This document shows positions 5,617-14,835 of a stretch of 22,107 nucleotides of DNA, one piece after another. Under the pieces are notes generated by a model. The model made no database searches and was not told where the DNA came from. It was given only the letters and a program-made list of their open reading frames with translations. The stretch covers positions 1 through 22,107 of the forward strand of contig JAUVCL010000013.1 in NCBI GenBank assembly GCA_030595845.1, in the 5' to 3' direction. Position 1 is the first letter of the stretch, and every line of letters starts with the position of its first letter. The stretch comes from Campylobacterota bacterium. Its GTDB lineage: Bacteria > Campylobacterota > Campylobacteria > Campylobacterales > Sulfurovaceae. The position numbers and the translations under genes are program-made.

Positions 5617-8460
5617 ATGGGTATCAATGAATTTGATGCACTGAAGCCGAAAGTGGGTAGACGATCATTTTTAAAAATGACCGCCATTGCCACTGCGGCC
5701 GGTGCGACAGCTGCCTTTGCTAATGAAGGTGTAACAAGAGAGGCAACAGAAGAGGAAGTTAAAAATCCTTTCCCCGGCTCTCAAAAAGTAAAAACTGTTT
5801 GTACAGCATGTTCCGTTGGGTGCGGGATCATTGCAGAAGTACAAAATGGTGTTTGGGTACGACAGGAAGTAGCACAAGACCACCCAATATCGCTTGGAGG
5901 GCACTGTTGTAAAGGTGCTGACATGATTGATATGGTACGTTCTGAAGTACGTTTGAAACAACCAATGGTTAAAGAGAAAGGTCAATGGAAACGTTTGACT
6001 TGGGACGATGCGCTTGACCGTATTGCCAATAAAATGAAAACGGCACATGAAACAGTAGGACCAGACTCAGCAATGTTCCTAGGGTCTGCGAAAATGTGTA
6101 ATGAGCAAGCTTACTATTTTAGAAAGTTTGCTGCAATGTACGGAACAAACAATATAGATCACCAAGCTAGAATTTGACATAGTGCAACAGTCGCCGGTGT
6201 GGCGAATACATGGGGTTATGGCGCTATGACCAATTCTCTTGGAGATATACAAAATGCTAAAGCTATTATTATATTTGGTGCAAATCCGGCGGTTAATCAC
6301 CCGGTTGGTTTCCAACACTTTTTAAAAGCCAAAGAACGTAATAATGCACCGATCATTGTGATCGATCCAGTCTTTACGAAAACGGCTGCAAAAGCAGACC
6401 ATTATGTACGGATCAGACCTGGTACAGATATTGCATTTATGTATGGGATGTTACATATTATCTTTAAAAACGGCTGGGAAGACAAAGAGTTTATCAAAAA
6501 CCGTGTTTATGCGATGGATGATATTAAGGCAGAAGCGGAAAAATGGACACCTGAAAAAACAGCGGATGTGACAGGTGTACCAGTAGCCAAAATCATTCAA
6601 GTGACAAAACTGTATGCAAATGCATCGGTTGGAACGCTTATCTGGGCTATGGGACTGACTCAGCACTCTATTGGTACATCCAATACCAGACTGGCTCCGA
6701 TCTTGCAATTGGCACTTGGGAACATGGGTAAAGAGGGTGGTGGAACAAACATCCTAAGAGGTCATGACAATGTTCAGGGTGCAACCGATATGGGTTGTCT
6801 TTCTGATACACTTCCTGGTTATTATGGTTTAAGTGAAGGTTCTTGGAAATATTTTGCTTCTTCATGGGGTGTGGATTTTGACTGGCTTCAGGGTCGTTTC
6901 AAATCTGCTGAATGGATGGGTAAAAAAGGATTTACACTGGCTCGCTGGTGGGCGGGTGCACTTAACGGAAAAGATGGAAATGATAAGATACACAATGCCG
7001 GCACGGCACTGAAAAACCTTTTTGTTATGGGTAATGGTATTACTTCCATTGCACAACAGGCAAAAGTAAAAGAGGGTCTTGACAATCTTGATATGCTTGT
7101 CCTGTGTGATCCGTTTGTAAATGAAGCAGCGATCTTAACAGACAAACAGGATGATGTATTTATCTTGCCGACAGCAACACAGTTTGAAACGTCAGGAACT
7201 GTGGTTGCGACCAACCGTTCTGTACAGTGGAGAAATCAGGTTGTTGAGCCTCTGTATGAGTCTAAACCAGACCATTGGATCATGTTTGAATTGGCAAAAA
7301 GACTGGGCTTTTATGATCAATATACCCAAGGGTTAAAGATCAAAGAGAACAAAAAAGAGTATAAATGGCCTGAAGATGCAACAGATGAAATTGCACGGAT
7401 CATTAAAACCATCGGTCTGACAGGCTGGACAGCTAAACGTGTGAAAAGACACTCAGAAAACTGGCATATGTTTGACCAGGTCACAGGACGCGGGTATGGT
7501 AAGATGAAAGGTGAATATTATGGTCTGCCATGGCCATGTTGGACAGAGACACACTCTGGCTCACCGGTACTTTACAATACCTCTCGTTCAGTAGCTGAAG
7601 GTGGTATGGGGTTCAGAAACCGATTTGGTTTGGAACATGATGGTATCGATCTTTTGGCTGCAGAAGGCTCTGCACCTAAAAATTCATCTGTTGAAGGTGG
7701 ATACCCTGAGATCAACAAAGACAATATTGAGAAAGTACTTGGTATTACTTTGACAGCGGATGAAAAAGCGAAAATAGGTAAAAACTGGAAAGTAGATAAG
7801 TCAAACATTATTGTTGAAAAATGTATGGAAAAAGGTATTGCACCTTACGGAAATGCAAAAGCCAGAGCAAAAGTATGGACCTTCCCTGACCAGATCCCTA
7901 TGCATAGAGAGCCTTTACACTCGCAAAGAGCAGATCTTGCAAAAGAGTTCCCTACGTTTGAAGATAAAGAAAACCACTTTAGAGTAGATACGAAATATAT
8001 CTCTAAGCAGACTGAGCAAGAGTGGGTAAAAGATTTTCCTATTAACCTTGTGACAGGACGTTTGGTCAATATGAACGGTGCGGGTATGGAAAATCGTGCT
8101 TCCAAGTATTTGGCAGCCTTGACGCCTGAAATGTTCTGTGACATCAACCCTGATCTTGCAGGCAGACATGGTATACGTGACGGAGCAATGATGTGGATTC
8201 ATTCACCTGAAGGTACAAAGATCAAAGTGAAGGCAAAATATTCTCACTCAGTTTCTGATGACAGAATATTCATACCATTCCACTTTGCAGGATACTTCCA
8301 GGGTGAAGACCGTACTGGTAATTTCCCAGCAGGGACAAAACCGTATGCATCGGGTGAGTCTGCGAACACAGTCACAAACTACGGGTATGACATCATCACG
8401 CAGATACCTGAAACAAAAGGCGGACTCTGTCGTATAGAGCATGCCGAAGAGGAGGCTTAA
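5617..8460 (+). CDS. fdhA: Formate dehydrogenase catalytic subunit, selenocysteine-containing, Tat-exported
   Basis: One 947-residue protein is read through an in-frame TGA at 6175-6177 (residue 187, selenocysteine). The frame continues without another stop to TAA at 8458-8460. It oxidises formate to CO2 at a bis-MGD molybdenum or tungsten centre in the periplasm. Visible in order are the Tat signal GRRSFLKM (residues 14-21), a [4Fe-4S] motif at C62/C65/C69 with C97 or C98, and R-I-U-H-S-A-T-V-A-G-V around the metal ligand. MGD-binding stretches such as FGANPAVNHP and the C-terminal MNGAGMENRASKYL follow. The Sec neighbourhood plus a downstream SECIS-like hairpin and sel genes in this window show that TGA is recoded. 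FdhB starts one base after its stop codon. Confidence 0.95.
6175..6205 (+). promoter_or_regulatory. UGA codon and SECIS-like hairpin in fdhA
   Basis: The recoded TGA is at 6175-6177. Thirteen bases later TCGCC-GGTGT-GGCGA (6191-6205) forms a 5-bp GC-rich stem with a loop starting GGU. The spacing and the GGU loop fit the bacterial SECIS elements that SelB binds just after the UGA. Lower stem pairing is not clear by eye. Confidence 0.8.
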
Positions 8461-8461
8461 G

Positions 8462-9070
8462 ATGGGTGAATATGCAAGAATGAATTTTTTCTGCGATGAA
8501 CGCAGATGTATCAAATGTGACGGATGTTCTGTAGCCTGTGCGGAAGCACATGAATTACCGGACTATATTTCCAGACGTAAGGTCATCACTATGCATGAGG
8601 GTATTGAAAATATGGAGTATTCACTCTCCATTGCCTGCATGCACTGTACCGATGCCCCATGTCAACAGGTCTGTCCTGTGGATTGTTTCTACATTAGAGA
8701 AGACGGGATCGTACTACACGATAAAGATAAGTGTATCGGCTGTGCCTACTGTCTATATGCTTGTCCGTTTGGAGCTCCTCAGTTCCCTCTTGACGGTGCT
8801 TTTGGTACCAAAGGTGTGATGGACAAATGTACGATGTGTGCCGGTGGTCCAGAAGAGACCAACTCACATGCAGAGAGAGAACTTTATGGACAAAACAGGA
8901 TCTCAGAAGGAAAAGTGCCGGTGTGTGCAGCAATGTGTTCAACCAAAGCACTGCTGGTAGGAGATTCTGCATCGATATCTGATATTTATAGAGAGCGTGT
9001 GCTTTCAGCAGGTCATGGTGTAACGAAACAACCTTACGGTTGGGATGTTGCATACGGAAATAAGAAATAG
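8462..9070 (+). CDS. fdhB: Formate dehydrogenase iron-sulfur subunit
   Basis: This 202-residue electron-transfer subunit carries four [4Fe-4S] clusters between FdhA and the membrane subunit. Cys groups seen are CIKCDGCSVAC near residues 16-26, CMHCTDAPCQQVCP, CIGCAYCLYACPFG, and CTMC with later Cys in CAAMC. This is the usual NrfC/DmsB/FdhB arrangement. I start at ATG 8462, one base after the fdhA TAA, with GAAGAGGAGG just upstream, rather than at an earlier in-frame ATG at 8441 inside fdhA. It has no signal peptide and probably travels folded with Tat-borne FdhA. There is no C-terminal transmembrane anchor such as E. coli FdnH has. Confidence 0.93.
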   Translation: MGEYARMNFFCDERRCIKCDGCSVACAEAHELPDYISRRKVITMHEGIENMEYSLSIACMHCTDAPCQQVCPVDCFYIREDGIVLHDKDKCIGCAYCLYACPFGAPQFPLDGAFGTKGVMDKCTMCAGGPEETNSHAERELYGQNRISEGKVPVCAAMCSTKALLVGDSASISDIYRERVLSAGHGVTKQPYGWDVAYGNKK

Positions 9071-9078
9071 GAATAGCA

Positions 9079-9984
9079 ATGAAAACACGATATCTGTCTC
9101 TCATGCTACTGCTCTCAACCTTCCTCTTCGGAGCGAAGGCAGACAGCAGTATATGGGGGACCAACCTGCTAACACATATTTTGGAGTACGATAAAGAGGG
9201 CTCACTGCATATGGGGCACTGGTTCACGGTGATCCAGAGTACCTATGTGAAACCCGTGTTGCTTTTTGTGCTCACTGTGATCCCTTTAGCATTCATTGTG
9301 CATTATGCACTGGTAGGACCTAAACGTTTTTCACACAAAGGTAAAAGTATTATGATGTTTCCTTTGTTTAAACGTATTAATCATGGGGTAGCAGCGATCT
9401 CTTTTATGATCATTATTCCAACAGGGATCATTATGATCTTTGGAAGTACCTTTGGCGGTGGCACCTTTGTACGCTTATGTAAAGATGCACATGCCATTGC
9501 AGCACCGTTATTTTTCCTTTCGGTCATACCTATGCTTATTACTTGGTTTTCACGTATGCTCTTCAACCTAAAAGATGACATTAGGTGGCTGAAGATCGCG
9601 GGTGGGTACCTCTCAAAAGAGAAAAAACCAGTGCCTGCAGGGATGTTTAATATGGGTCAAAAAATTTACTTTTGGATCGTAACCTTAGGTGGACTTGTGA
9701 TGATCGCCACTTCTGTAGTACTTTATTTTGTAGATTTAGAAATTATTGCTCCTGTCTTGGAATATTACAGTATTTCACAAATTGATATGCTGCGTATCTC
9801 TGCTTTGACACACAATATTATTGGTATTGTGATCATTTCGATGTTCATGGTACACATTTACATGTCTGTCTTTGCTATTGAGGGTGCGTATAAATCTATG
9901 ATCAATGGTAAGATGCATGAAGAAGAAGTGAAAATACTTCATAGCTCTTATTATAAAGAACTTCAGGAAAAAGGAGAGATATAA
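9079..9984 (+). CDS. fdhC: Formate dehydrogenase cytochrome b subunit
   Basis: This 301-residue integral membrane subunit anchors the enzyme and passes electrons from FdhB to menaquinone through b-type haem. It opens with a Sec-type hydrophobic signal (MKTRYLSLMLLLSTFLFGAKA). Further hydrophobic spans follow: VLLFVLTVIPLAFIVHYALV, ISFMIIIPTGIIMIFG, LFFLSVIPMLITWF, IVTLGGLVMIATSVVLYF and IIGIVIISMFMVHIYMSVFA. Histidines at INHG, DAHA, LTHN and VHIY are candidate haem ligands, matching the gamma-subunit family. It follows fdhB by 8 bases and ends the operon; its last codons form the left arm of the terminator. Confidence 0.92.
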   Translation: MKTRYLSLMLLLSTFLFGAKADSSIWGTNLLTHILEYDKEGSLHMGHWFTVIQSTYVKPVLLFVLTVIPLAFIVHYALVGPKRFSHKGKSIMMFPLFKRINHGVAAISFMIIIPTGIIMIFGSTFGGGTFVRLCKDAHAIAAPLFFLSVIPMLITWFSRMLFNLKDDIRWLKIAGGYLSKEKKPVPAGMFNMGQKIYFWIVTLGGLVMIATSVVLYFVDLEIIAPVLEYYSISQIDMLRISALTHNIIGIVIISMFMVHIYMSVFAIEGAYKSMINGKMHEEEVKILHSSYYKELQEKGEI

Positions 9985-9996
9985 CCCTCCTTTTTT
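9968..9996 (+). terminator. Terminator of the fdh structural operon
   Basis: AAAAAGGAG pairs with CTCCTTTTT across a 10-base loop and runs into TTTTTT, then CTTTT. The left arm lies within the last fdhC codons, so the operon ends here and fdhD has its own promoter. Confidence 0.85.
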
Positions 9997-10045
9997 CTTT
10001 TAATCCTTTGTAAAGATAGTCATAGCTAAAGCGTAAGTTTGGTAT

Positions 10046-10104
10046 TGTACTTTAGTACATTTTATATATCCCAATCTAAAGTAATATGCAAAATATGCAT
10101 ATTA
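10046..10104 (+). promoter_or_regulatory. Two inverted repeats in the fdhD operon promoter region
   Basis: TGTAC-TTTA-GTACA lies at 10046-10059. TAATATGCA, a 5-base spacer, then TGCATATTA lies at 10082-10104, a perfect 9-bp repeat just before the fdhD ribosome binding site (ATGGAG). TATATAT at 10063-10069, between them, may be the -10. One or both are candidate binding sites for the ModE-like regulator encoded second in this operon. The repeats are seen; the binding is inferred. Confidence 0.5.
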
Positions 10105-10116
10105 AATGGAGTCCCA

Positions 10117-10899
10117 ATGGAAGCTATCTACAATTATACTGTCACCAAAGTAAAAGGGGGCAAAAAGTTCTCTTTTGAAGATACCATTATCCGTGAAATA
10201 AAACTGGACATTGTGGTCAATGATGAAAAGATCGCTTCACTTATGGCAACACCTGTGGATCAGGAAGCGTTGGTTGTAGGCTATTTGATGAGTGAAAATA
10301 TCATCGCTTCTGTGACTGATATTAAAGAGGTATTTTTAAAAGATGACGGTATGACTGTAGAGATCATTGCCAAAGTCAATGATGAAGCTGTACAGAAACT
10401 CAATACGGAAGGCGTGGTCATTTCTGGCTGTGGACGTTCTAAGACTGCCAATATTGATATTGAGAAAATGGATGCTCTGGTAAACAGTTGCGGGTATCAT
10501 ATTTCTGCTGATCTTATTTCAGAAGAGATGAACGGATTTTTCCAGTATTGCAAACTCTATGAGCAGACAGGCTCTGTGCATACAGCAAAACTCTATCTGG
10601 ATGGCGGAGAGTTTTTTATTGCTGAAGATATTGCCCAGCACAGCACCGTGGACAAAGTCATAGGCAAAGCCAAACTGGCAGGCATAGATACGAAGAATTC
10701 TGCATTGATGGTCTCTGGCAGACTCTCTTCTGAAATGGTGGCAAAAGCAGTGATGCACCAGATCCCTATACTCATTTCACGTACGGCTTCCACCTGTCTG
10801 GGTGTACAAATAGCTGAAAAATTCGGGCTGACACTGGTAGGTTTTGCCAGAGAGAACAGAATGAACATTTACACACATGACAGGAGAATAGATGTCTGA
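10117..10899 (+). CDS. fdhD: Formate dehydrogenase accessory sulfurtransferase FdhD
   Basis: FdhD transfers sulfur to the metal cofactor of formate dehydrogenase, a step needed for activity. This copy has 260 residues. Family blocks include SLMATPVDQEALVVGYLMSE, VVISGCGRSK, GSVHTAKLYLDGGEF and ISRTASTCLGVQIAEKFGLTLVGFAR. The mobile-loop motif, usually C-x-x-C, here reads C105-G-R-S108, so the second Cys is Ser. I place the start at ATG 10117, with ATGGAG upstream; a longer in-frame start at 10039 would run through the promoter repeats. It heads a five- or six-gene operon and overlaps the next gene by 8 bases. Confidence 0.92.
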   Translation: MEAIYNYTVTKVKGGKKFSFEDTIIREIKLDIVVNDEKIASLMATPVDQEALVVGYLMSENIIASVTDIKEVFLKDDGMTVEIIAKVNDEAVQKLNTEGVVISGCGRSKTANIDIEKMDALVNSCGYHISADLISEEMNGFFQYCKLYEQTGSVHTAKLYLDGGEFFIAEDIAQHSTVDKVIGKAKLAGIDTKNSALMVSGRLSSEMVAKAVMHQIPILISRTASTCLGVQIAEKFGLTLVGFARENRMNIYTHDRRIDV

Positions 10900-11638
10900 T
10901 AATTTAGATGAAATACAAATGGATCAATTGATAGAAAAGTACAGAGGAGAAGATGGTAAATTGACTTGCTCAAATGCTTTCAAAGTGGCTTCTAAACTGA
11001 AAACCACAGCACAAGAAGTTGGACAGAGAGCCAAAGACACTGATGTCCGTATCTCTGCCTGTGATCTTGGTCAATTCGGGAAACAGCCTTTAGGTGTTTT
11101 TAAAGAAGAGGTTTTTTCAGACCTTGAAGGCATTTGTGATGAGCAGCAAAGAGTCTATTGTAAAGATGCCAGAGAACTTGCCCAGAAGTCCAATTTAAAA
11201 TCTGTCAGAACGGCCATTAAAGAGAGTGGTTTGGATGTGAAGTATTGTGAACTTGGATGTTTTTCTGAAAAGAAAGGTACAAGGCTTTATGTGAAGACTA
11301 AAACCTGGATGGAAAATCAAAATGCCGATCTTCTTTTTGGTAAAGGTAAGACAGAAATTCTTGAATCTATAGATGAGTTTGGTTCCATTGCAAAAGCAGC
11401 AGAAAAACTTAACATGAGTTACAAGAAAGCTTGGAGCCATGTTCAAATACTTCAAAACAACCTTGATGATGTTCTGGTTGAAACACAAAAAGGTGCGGGG
11501 GAACAGGGTGGTACTACACTGACACCCAAAGCGCATGAATACATCGCCAAATATAAACAGCTCCAAAATGAGATCGAAGAATTCGCCAACGAGAGATTTA
11601 AGGAACTATTCTTAAAAGACAGAAAAAGAAAAAAGTAA
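10892..11638 (+). CDS. ModE-like winged-helix regulator with duplicated Cys N-terminal module
   Basis: Residues about 146-240 resemble the DNA-binding part of ModE: LLFGKGKTEILESIDEFGSIAKAAEKLNMSYKKAWSHV, then the wing with KGAGEQGGTTLTPKA. Instead of C-terminal molybdate-binding MOP/TOBE domains, the first 130 residues hold two copies of a roughly 40-residue module. Copy A (24-64) runs from C26 to ISACDLGQFG with C58. Copy B (88-126) runs from C90 to VKYCELGCFS with C119 and C123. The paired Cys suggest metal, Fe-S or redox sensing, but that is inference. Its position between fdhD and moeA, upstream of an oxyanion transporter, suggests it controls formate dehydrogenase or Mo/W genes. It overlaps fdhD by 8 bases. 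Confidence 0.75.
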   Translation: MSDNLDEIQMDQLIEKYRGEDGKLTCSNAFKVASKLKTTAQEVGQRAKDTDVRISACDLGQFGKQPLGVFKEEVFSDLEGICDEQQRVYCKDARELAQKSNLKSVRTAIKESGLDVKYCELGCFSEKKGTRLYVKTKTWMENQNADLLFGKGKTEILESIDEFGSIAKAAEKLNMSYKKAWSHVQILQNNLDDVLVETQKGAGEQGGTTLTPKAHEYIAKYKQLQNEIEEFANERFKELFLKDRKRKK

Positions 11639-11652
11639 TAGCAAGGGAAACA

Positions 11653-12885
11653 ATGGCTAAAAATTATGTAGATTTCAATGATGCAGTAGAGAGTTCACTT
11701 AAATATGCAAAAAAAGTAAGTTTAACAGAGATCGTTAGTTTGGACAAAGCACTTGGAAGAGTATTTTCACAAGATGTGCTCTGTCAGAAAAACCTCCCCT
11801 CTTTTAATAACTCTGCCATGGATGGCTTTGCTATAAAAGCTGCAGATGCAGGAAAAACACTGCAGGTAAAAAAAGTGATATATGCCGGTGAAGTTTACCG
11901 TGCTTCATTGGCAGAAAACGAATGTTACAAGATCATGACAGGTGCACAGGTACCGGATGATGCAGATACCATCATCCCTATTGAAAATGTTGTGAATTTT
12001 GAAAATAATGAAGTTACTTTACCTGAAACCGTTAGAAAAGGAGATGCCTTAAGACTCAAAGGTGAGGAGGCTAAAGAAGGTACTGCATTATTCACTGAGG
12101 GAGAAGAGATCACAGCAGGAACTATAGCTGTTCTGGCTTCGCAAGGTATCGTAAATACAGAGGTGTATAAAAAGTTATCCATTGCTGTTGTCTCAACAGG
12201 AAATGAGCTTAAAGAGCCATGGGAAAAGGCAAGTGAAGATGAAATATATAACTGTAACTCTTATGCCATTATTTCAACCTTGCAAGCAAAAGGTTTTAAT
12301 GCGTCTTATATTAAAGTCATCCCCGACAACCTGGAGGAAACAGTATCTTTTGTTAATGAACTCAAAGCCTATGACATTATCATTACTTCCGGTGGTATAT
12401 CTATGGGAGATGCAGATTTTGTCGGAAGAGCTTTTGAAGCCAATGGACTGCTAACACTTTTTGACGGAGTACACATAAAACCGGGACGACCGATCATGAT
12501 GGGAAGAATGGAGAAAAGTTTTGTGATCTGTCTGCCTGGAAATCCTTTGACTGCCATGGTCAACCTCTATCTTTTTGCTCTGCCGATCATTAGAAAAATA
12601 CAGGGACATTGTGCCTATCATCATAATATTGAATCTGCAACAAACCTTGAAGATTTTAAAACCAAAGCCGGACGGGTGAATGTGGTTTTGGGAACACTCA
12701 AATGTGGGGAGTTCCTTGCAACAAGAGGTAACAGATACGGTTCAGGGATGATCACGGTGATTGAAGAGAGTAATGCCATGCTCATCACTTCTGCCAAATC
12801 AAATGGATGCACAGAGAATGACAGAGTAAAAGTGATCCGCTTGGATGGTAGCTATTTAAAAGAAAGTACAGACATCTTTAACTAA
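11653..12885 (+). CDS. moeA: Molybdopterin molybdenumtransferase MoeA
   Basis: MoeA inserts molybdate (or tungstate) into adenylylated molybdopterin, in the cytoplasm. The 410-residue length is normal. Visible blocks are FNNSAMDGFAIKA near residue 50, YKIMTGAQVPDDADTIIPIEN, VVSTGNELKEP, the MoCF/MogA-like motif TSGGISMGDADFV, and KPGRPIMMG followed by CLPGNPLTAMVNLYLF. ATG 11653 follows the regulator by 14 bases with AAGGGA upstream. Being placed between the regulator and the transporter genes, it probably serves the formate dehydrogenase made by this locus; another moeA elsewhere in the genome cannot be excluded. Confidence 0.95.
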   Translation: MAKNYVDFNDAVESSLKYAKKVSLTEIVSLDKALGRVFSQDVLCQKNLPSFNNSAMDGFAIKAADAGKTLQVKKVIYAGEVYRASLAENECYKIMTGAQVPDDADTIIPIENVVNFENNEVTLPETVRKGDALRLKGEEAKEGTALFTEGEEITAGTIAVLASQGIVNTEVYKKLSIAVVSTGNELKEPWEKASEDEIYNCNSYAIISTLQAKGFNASYIKVIPDNLEETVSFVNELKAYDIIITSGGISMGDADFVGRAFEANGLLTLFDGVHIKPGRPIMMGRMEKSFVICLPGNPLTAMVNLYLFALPIIRKIQGHCAYHHNIESATNLEDFKTKAGRVNVVLGTLKCGEFLATRGNRYGSGMITVIEESNAMLITSAKSNGCTENDRVKVIRLDGSYLKESTDIFN

Positions 12886-12896
12886 AAGGAAATGAT

Positions 12897-13847
12897 TTGA
12901 AAAAAATAGTAGTAGTGTGGACTATACTCGGTTTGGCAGTGCTTTTTGCCAAAGAGGATATTATTGTTTTTCATGCAGGATCTCTGGCTGTACCTTTTGC
13001 TGAAATGGAGACAGTCTTTGAAACAAAGTATCCTCAGTATGATGTCAAACGGGAAGTAAGTGGAAGCCGTCAAGCAGCACGCAAAGTGTCAGACATCAAA
13101 CGTGCAGCAGATGTGGTCGCTTCGGCAGACTATAAGGTCATTGACAATCTACTCATTCCCAATGATGCAAAGTTCAATGTACAGTTTGCTACCAATGAGA
13201 TGGCACTTGCCTTTACAAAGAGATCAAAATTTTCTGATGAAGTAAATTCGGATAACTGGATAGATATTGTATTAAGAGAAGGAGTTAAAGTTGGACATTC
13301 CAACCCCAATCTTGATCCCTGTGGCTATCGATCAGTCCTTGTTGCTAAACTTGCAGAAAAGTATTATACAAAAGAGGGTTTTTATAAGAGATTGTTTGCT
13401 TATCAATCTCTCTATAAAGCAGGGGATGAAAATAAACCCAAAGTGATCGTACGTCCTAAAGAGACAGATCTCCTGGCACTATTGGAAGTACATGCCATTG
13501 ACTATCTTTTCATCTATAAATCTGTAGCCCGGCAGCACGGTTTGAAGTATATTGCTTTTCCCAAAGAGATCTCACTTAAAGAGGAGAGGTTAAACCCCCT
13601 CTATGAAAAAGTCTCTTTTGAGATTTCTGGCAAAAAACCTGGAGAGACCATTCTTAAAAAGGGTGCTGCAATGGTTTATGGCCTCACTATTCCTCAGAAC
13701 AGCAAGTCTCCCAAAAATATGGAAGGTGCTGTGGCATTTGTGAATTTTGTACTTTCAAAAGAGGGGCAGGAGATCATGAAGAAGAATGGTCAAGGAGTGA
13801 TTGACCCTGCAGTGATTACTGGTGACAGTAATATTCTAAAGAGGTAA
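12897..13847 (+). CDS. wtpA: Tungstate/molybdate ABC transporter substrate-binding protein (WtpA-type)
   Basis: This 316-residue periplasmic binding protein captures tungstate or molybdate for the transporter encoded next. It has a Sec signal of about 19 residues ending near VLFA. The mature start, VFHAGSLAVPFAEMETVFE, followed by REVSGSRQAARKVSDIKRAADVVASADY and HSNPNLDPCGYRS, resembles WtpA more than classical ModA or TupA. The start is TTG at 12897: AAAAGGAA precedes it, and the nearby ATG at 12892 meets a stop after two codons. Whether it prefers W or Mo cannot be told from sequence, though formate dehydrogenases of this group can use tungsten. It is 11 bases after moeA. Confidence 0.85.
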   Translation: MKKIVVVWTILGLAVLFAKEDIIVFHAGSLAVPFAEMETVFETKYPQYDVKREVSGSRQAARKVSDIKRAADVVASADYKVIDNLLIPNDAKFNVQFATNEMALAFTKRSKFSDEVNSDNWIDIVLREGVKVGHSNPNLDPCGYRSVLVAKLAEKYYTKEGFYKRLFAYQSLYKAGDENKPKVIVRPKETDLLALLEVHAIDYLFIYKSVARQHGLKYIAFPKEISLKEERLNPLYEKVSFEISGKKPGETILKKGAAMVYGLTIPQNSKSPKNMEGAVAFVNFVLSKEGQEIMKKNGQGVIDPAVITGDSNILKR

Positions 13848-13848
13848 A

Positions 13849-14835
13849 ATGAGTTATTTGAGTATCAAAAACTTATCAAATCGTGTAGCCGGTTTTTCCC
13901 TTGAAGATATTTGTCTGGATATTGAAAAGGGTGAGTATTTTGTACTTTTAGGACAGAGTGGATCTGGGAAAACCAGACTGCTTGAAGCCATTGCCGGACT
14001 TGACCCAAGCTCTGGACACATCTACTACAAAGAGGATGAAATTTCCAAAAAAGACCCCGAACATAGAGATATCGGTTTTGTTTATCAGGATTTTGCACTT
14101 TTTCCCAATTTGAATGTGGAAGAGAATATTACTTTTTCAGGTAGATACAGAGAGATAGAAGATGCCCAGGATCACTTTGAAGATATTGTTGATTTTCTAG
14201 AACTGAAAGATCTTCTCAAGCGTTCTATTTCTGCCTTGAGTGGTGGAGAAAAACAGCGTATTGCTATTGCCAGAGCATTGTATTCAAAACCAAAAATTTT
14301 GCTTCTTGATGAACCACTCTCTGCCATAGACCCTACATTTAGAAATGCCATTATGAAAAAGCTCAAAGAGATACACAGAAGGTATGACTTAACAACTATT
14401 CATGTGACACATAACTTCAGGGAAGCGTCGTACCTTGCAGACAAGATCGCCATCATAATGGAGGGCAAAATAGTACAGATAGGTGCTCCCAATGATGTAC
14501 TCAATCACCCTCAAAGTATAGAAATCGCTAAATTTTTAGGATTTAAAAATATCTTCCCGACATCTCTTATAGGAGATAATTCCCACTTCAAATATTTCTC
14601 TGTTGATCCCAATGTCATTCGCATAGTAAAAGAGGTGAATGACTATTGTGATTTTGCTTTTGAAGGTTTTGTAGAAGAGTGTATGGGTATCACTGATCAT
14701 TTTAAACTTTTTGTGAATGTAGATGAAAACCATTTTTTTATCAAGATCCCCAAACGTGAGTATGAAAATTGTCTCTCTGATTCTAAGCAGAGCATTACTA
14801 TAGGATTTGATGAGAAGGATGTATCGTACATATGA
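13849..14835 (+). CDS. wtpC: Tungstate/molybdate ABC transporter ATPase
   Basis: This 328-residue ATPase powers uptake through the adjacent permease. Motifs are complete: Walker A GQSGSGKT (residues 35-42), Q-loop in FVYQDFALFPNL, signature LSGGEKQR, Walker B ILLLDEPLSAID, and H-loop HVTHNFREA. The last 90 residues form a divergent C-terminal region resembling the TOBE/regulatory extension of ModC- and WtpC-type ATPases. It starts one base after the binding-protein stop and overlaps the permease gene by 4 bases (ATGA). The name follows the WtpA-like binding protein; ModC or TupC would be equally fair by sequence alone. Confidence 0.88.
   Translation: MSYLSIKNLSNRVAGFSLEDICLDIEKGEYFVLLGQSGSGKTRLLEAIAGLDPSSGHIYYKEDEISKKDPEHRDIGFVYQDFALFPNLNVEENITFSGRYREIEDAQDHFEDIVDFLELKDLLKRSISALSGGEKQRIAIARALYSKPKILLLDEPLSAIDPTFRNAIMKKLKEIHRRYDLTTIHVTHNFREASYLADKIAIIMEGKIVQIGAPNDVLNHPQSIEIAKFLGFKNIFPTSLIGDNSHFKYFSVDPNVIRIVKEVNDYCDFAFEGFVEECMGITDHFKLFVNVDENHFFIKIPKREYENCLSDSKQSITIGFDEKDVSYI

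Noticed and set aside
6175..6177. In-frame TGA in fdhA read as a nonsense mutation or split gene.
   Set aside because: The codon sits at the metal-ligand position, is followed by conserved H-S-A-T-V and a SECIS-like hairpin, and selA, selB, selD and tRNA-Sec are nearby. It is selenocysteine.
8694..9227. Minus-strand open frame of 177 codons.
   Set aside because: It is antisense to fdhB and fdhC, spans their junction, and has no recognisable domain or start signal.
10039..10116. N-terminal extension of FdhD by 26 codons.
   Set aside because: It would translate through the promoter-region inverted repeats; ATG 10117 has a good ribosome binding site and gives the normal family start.
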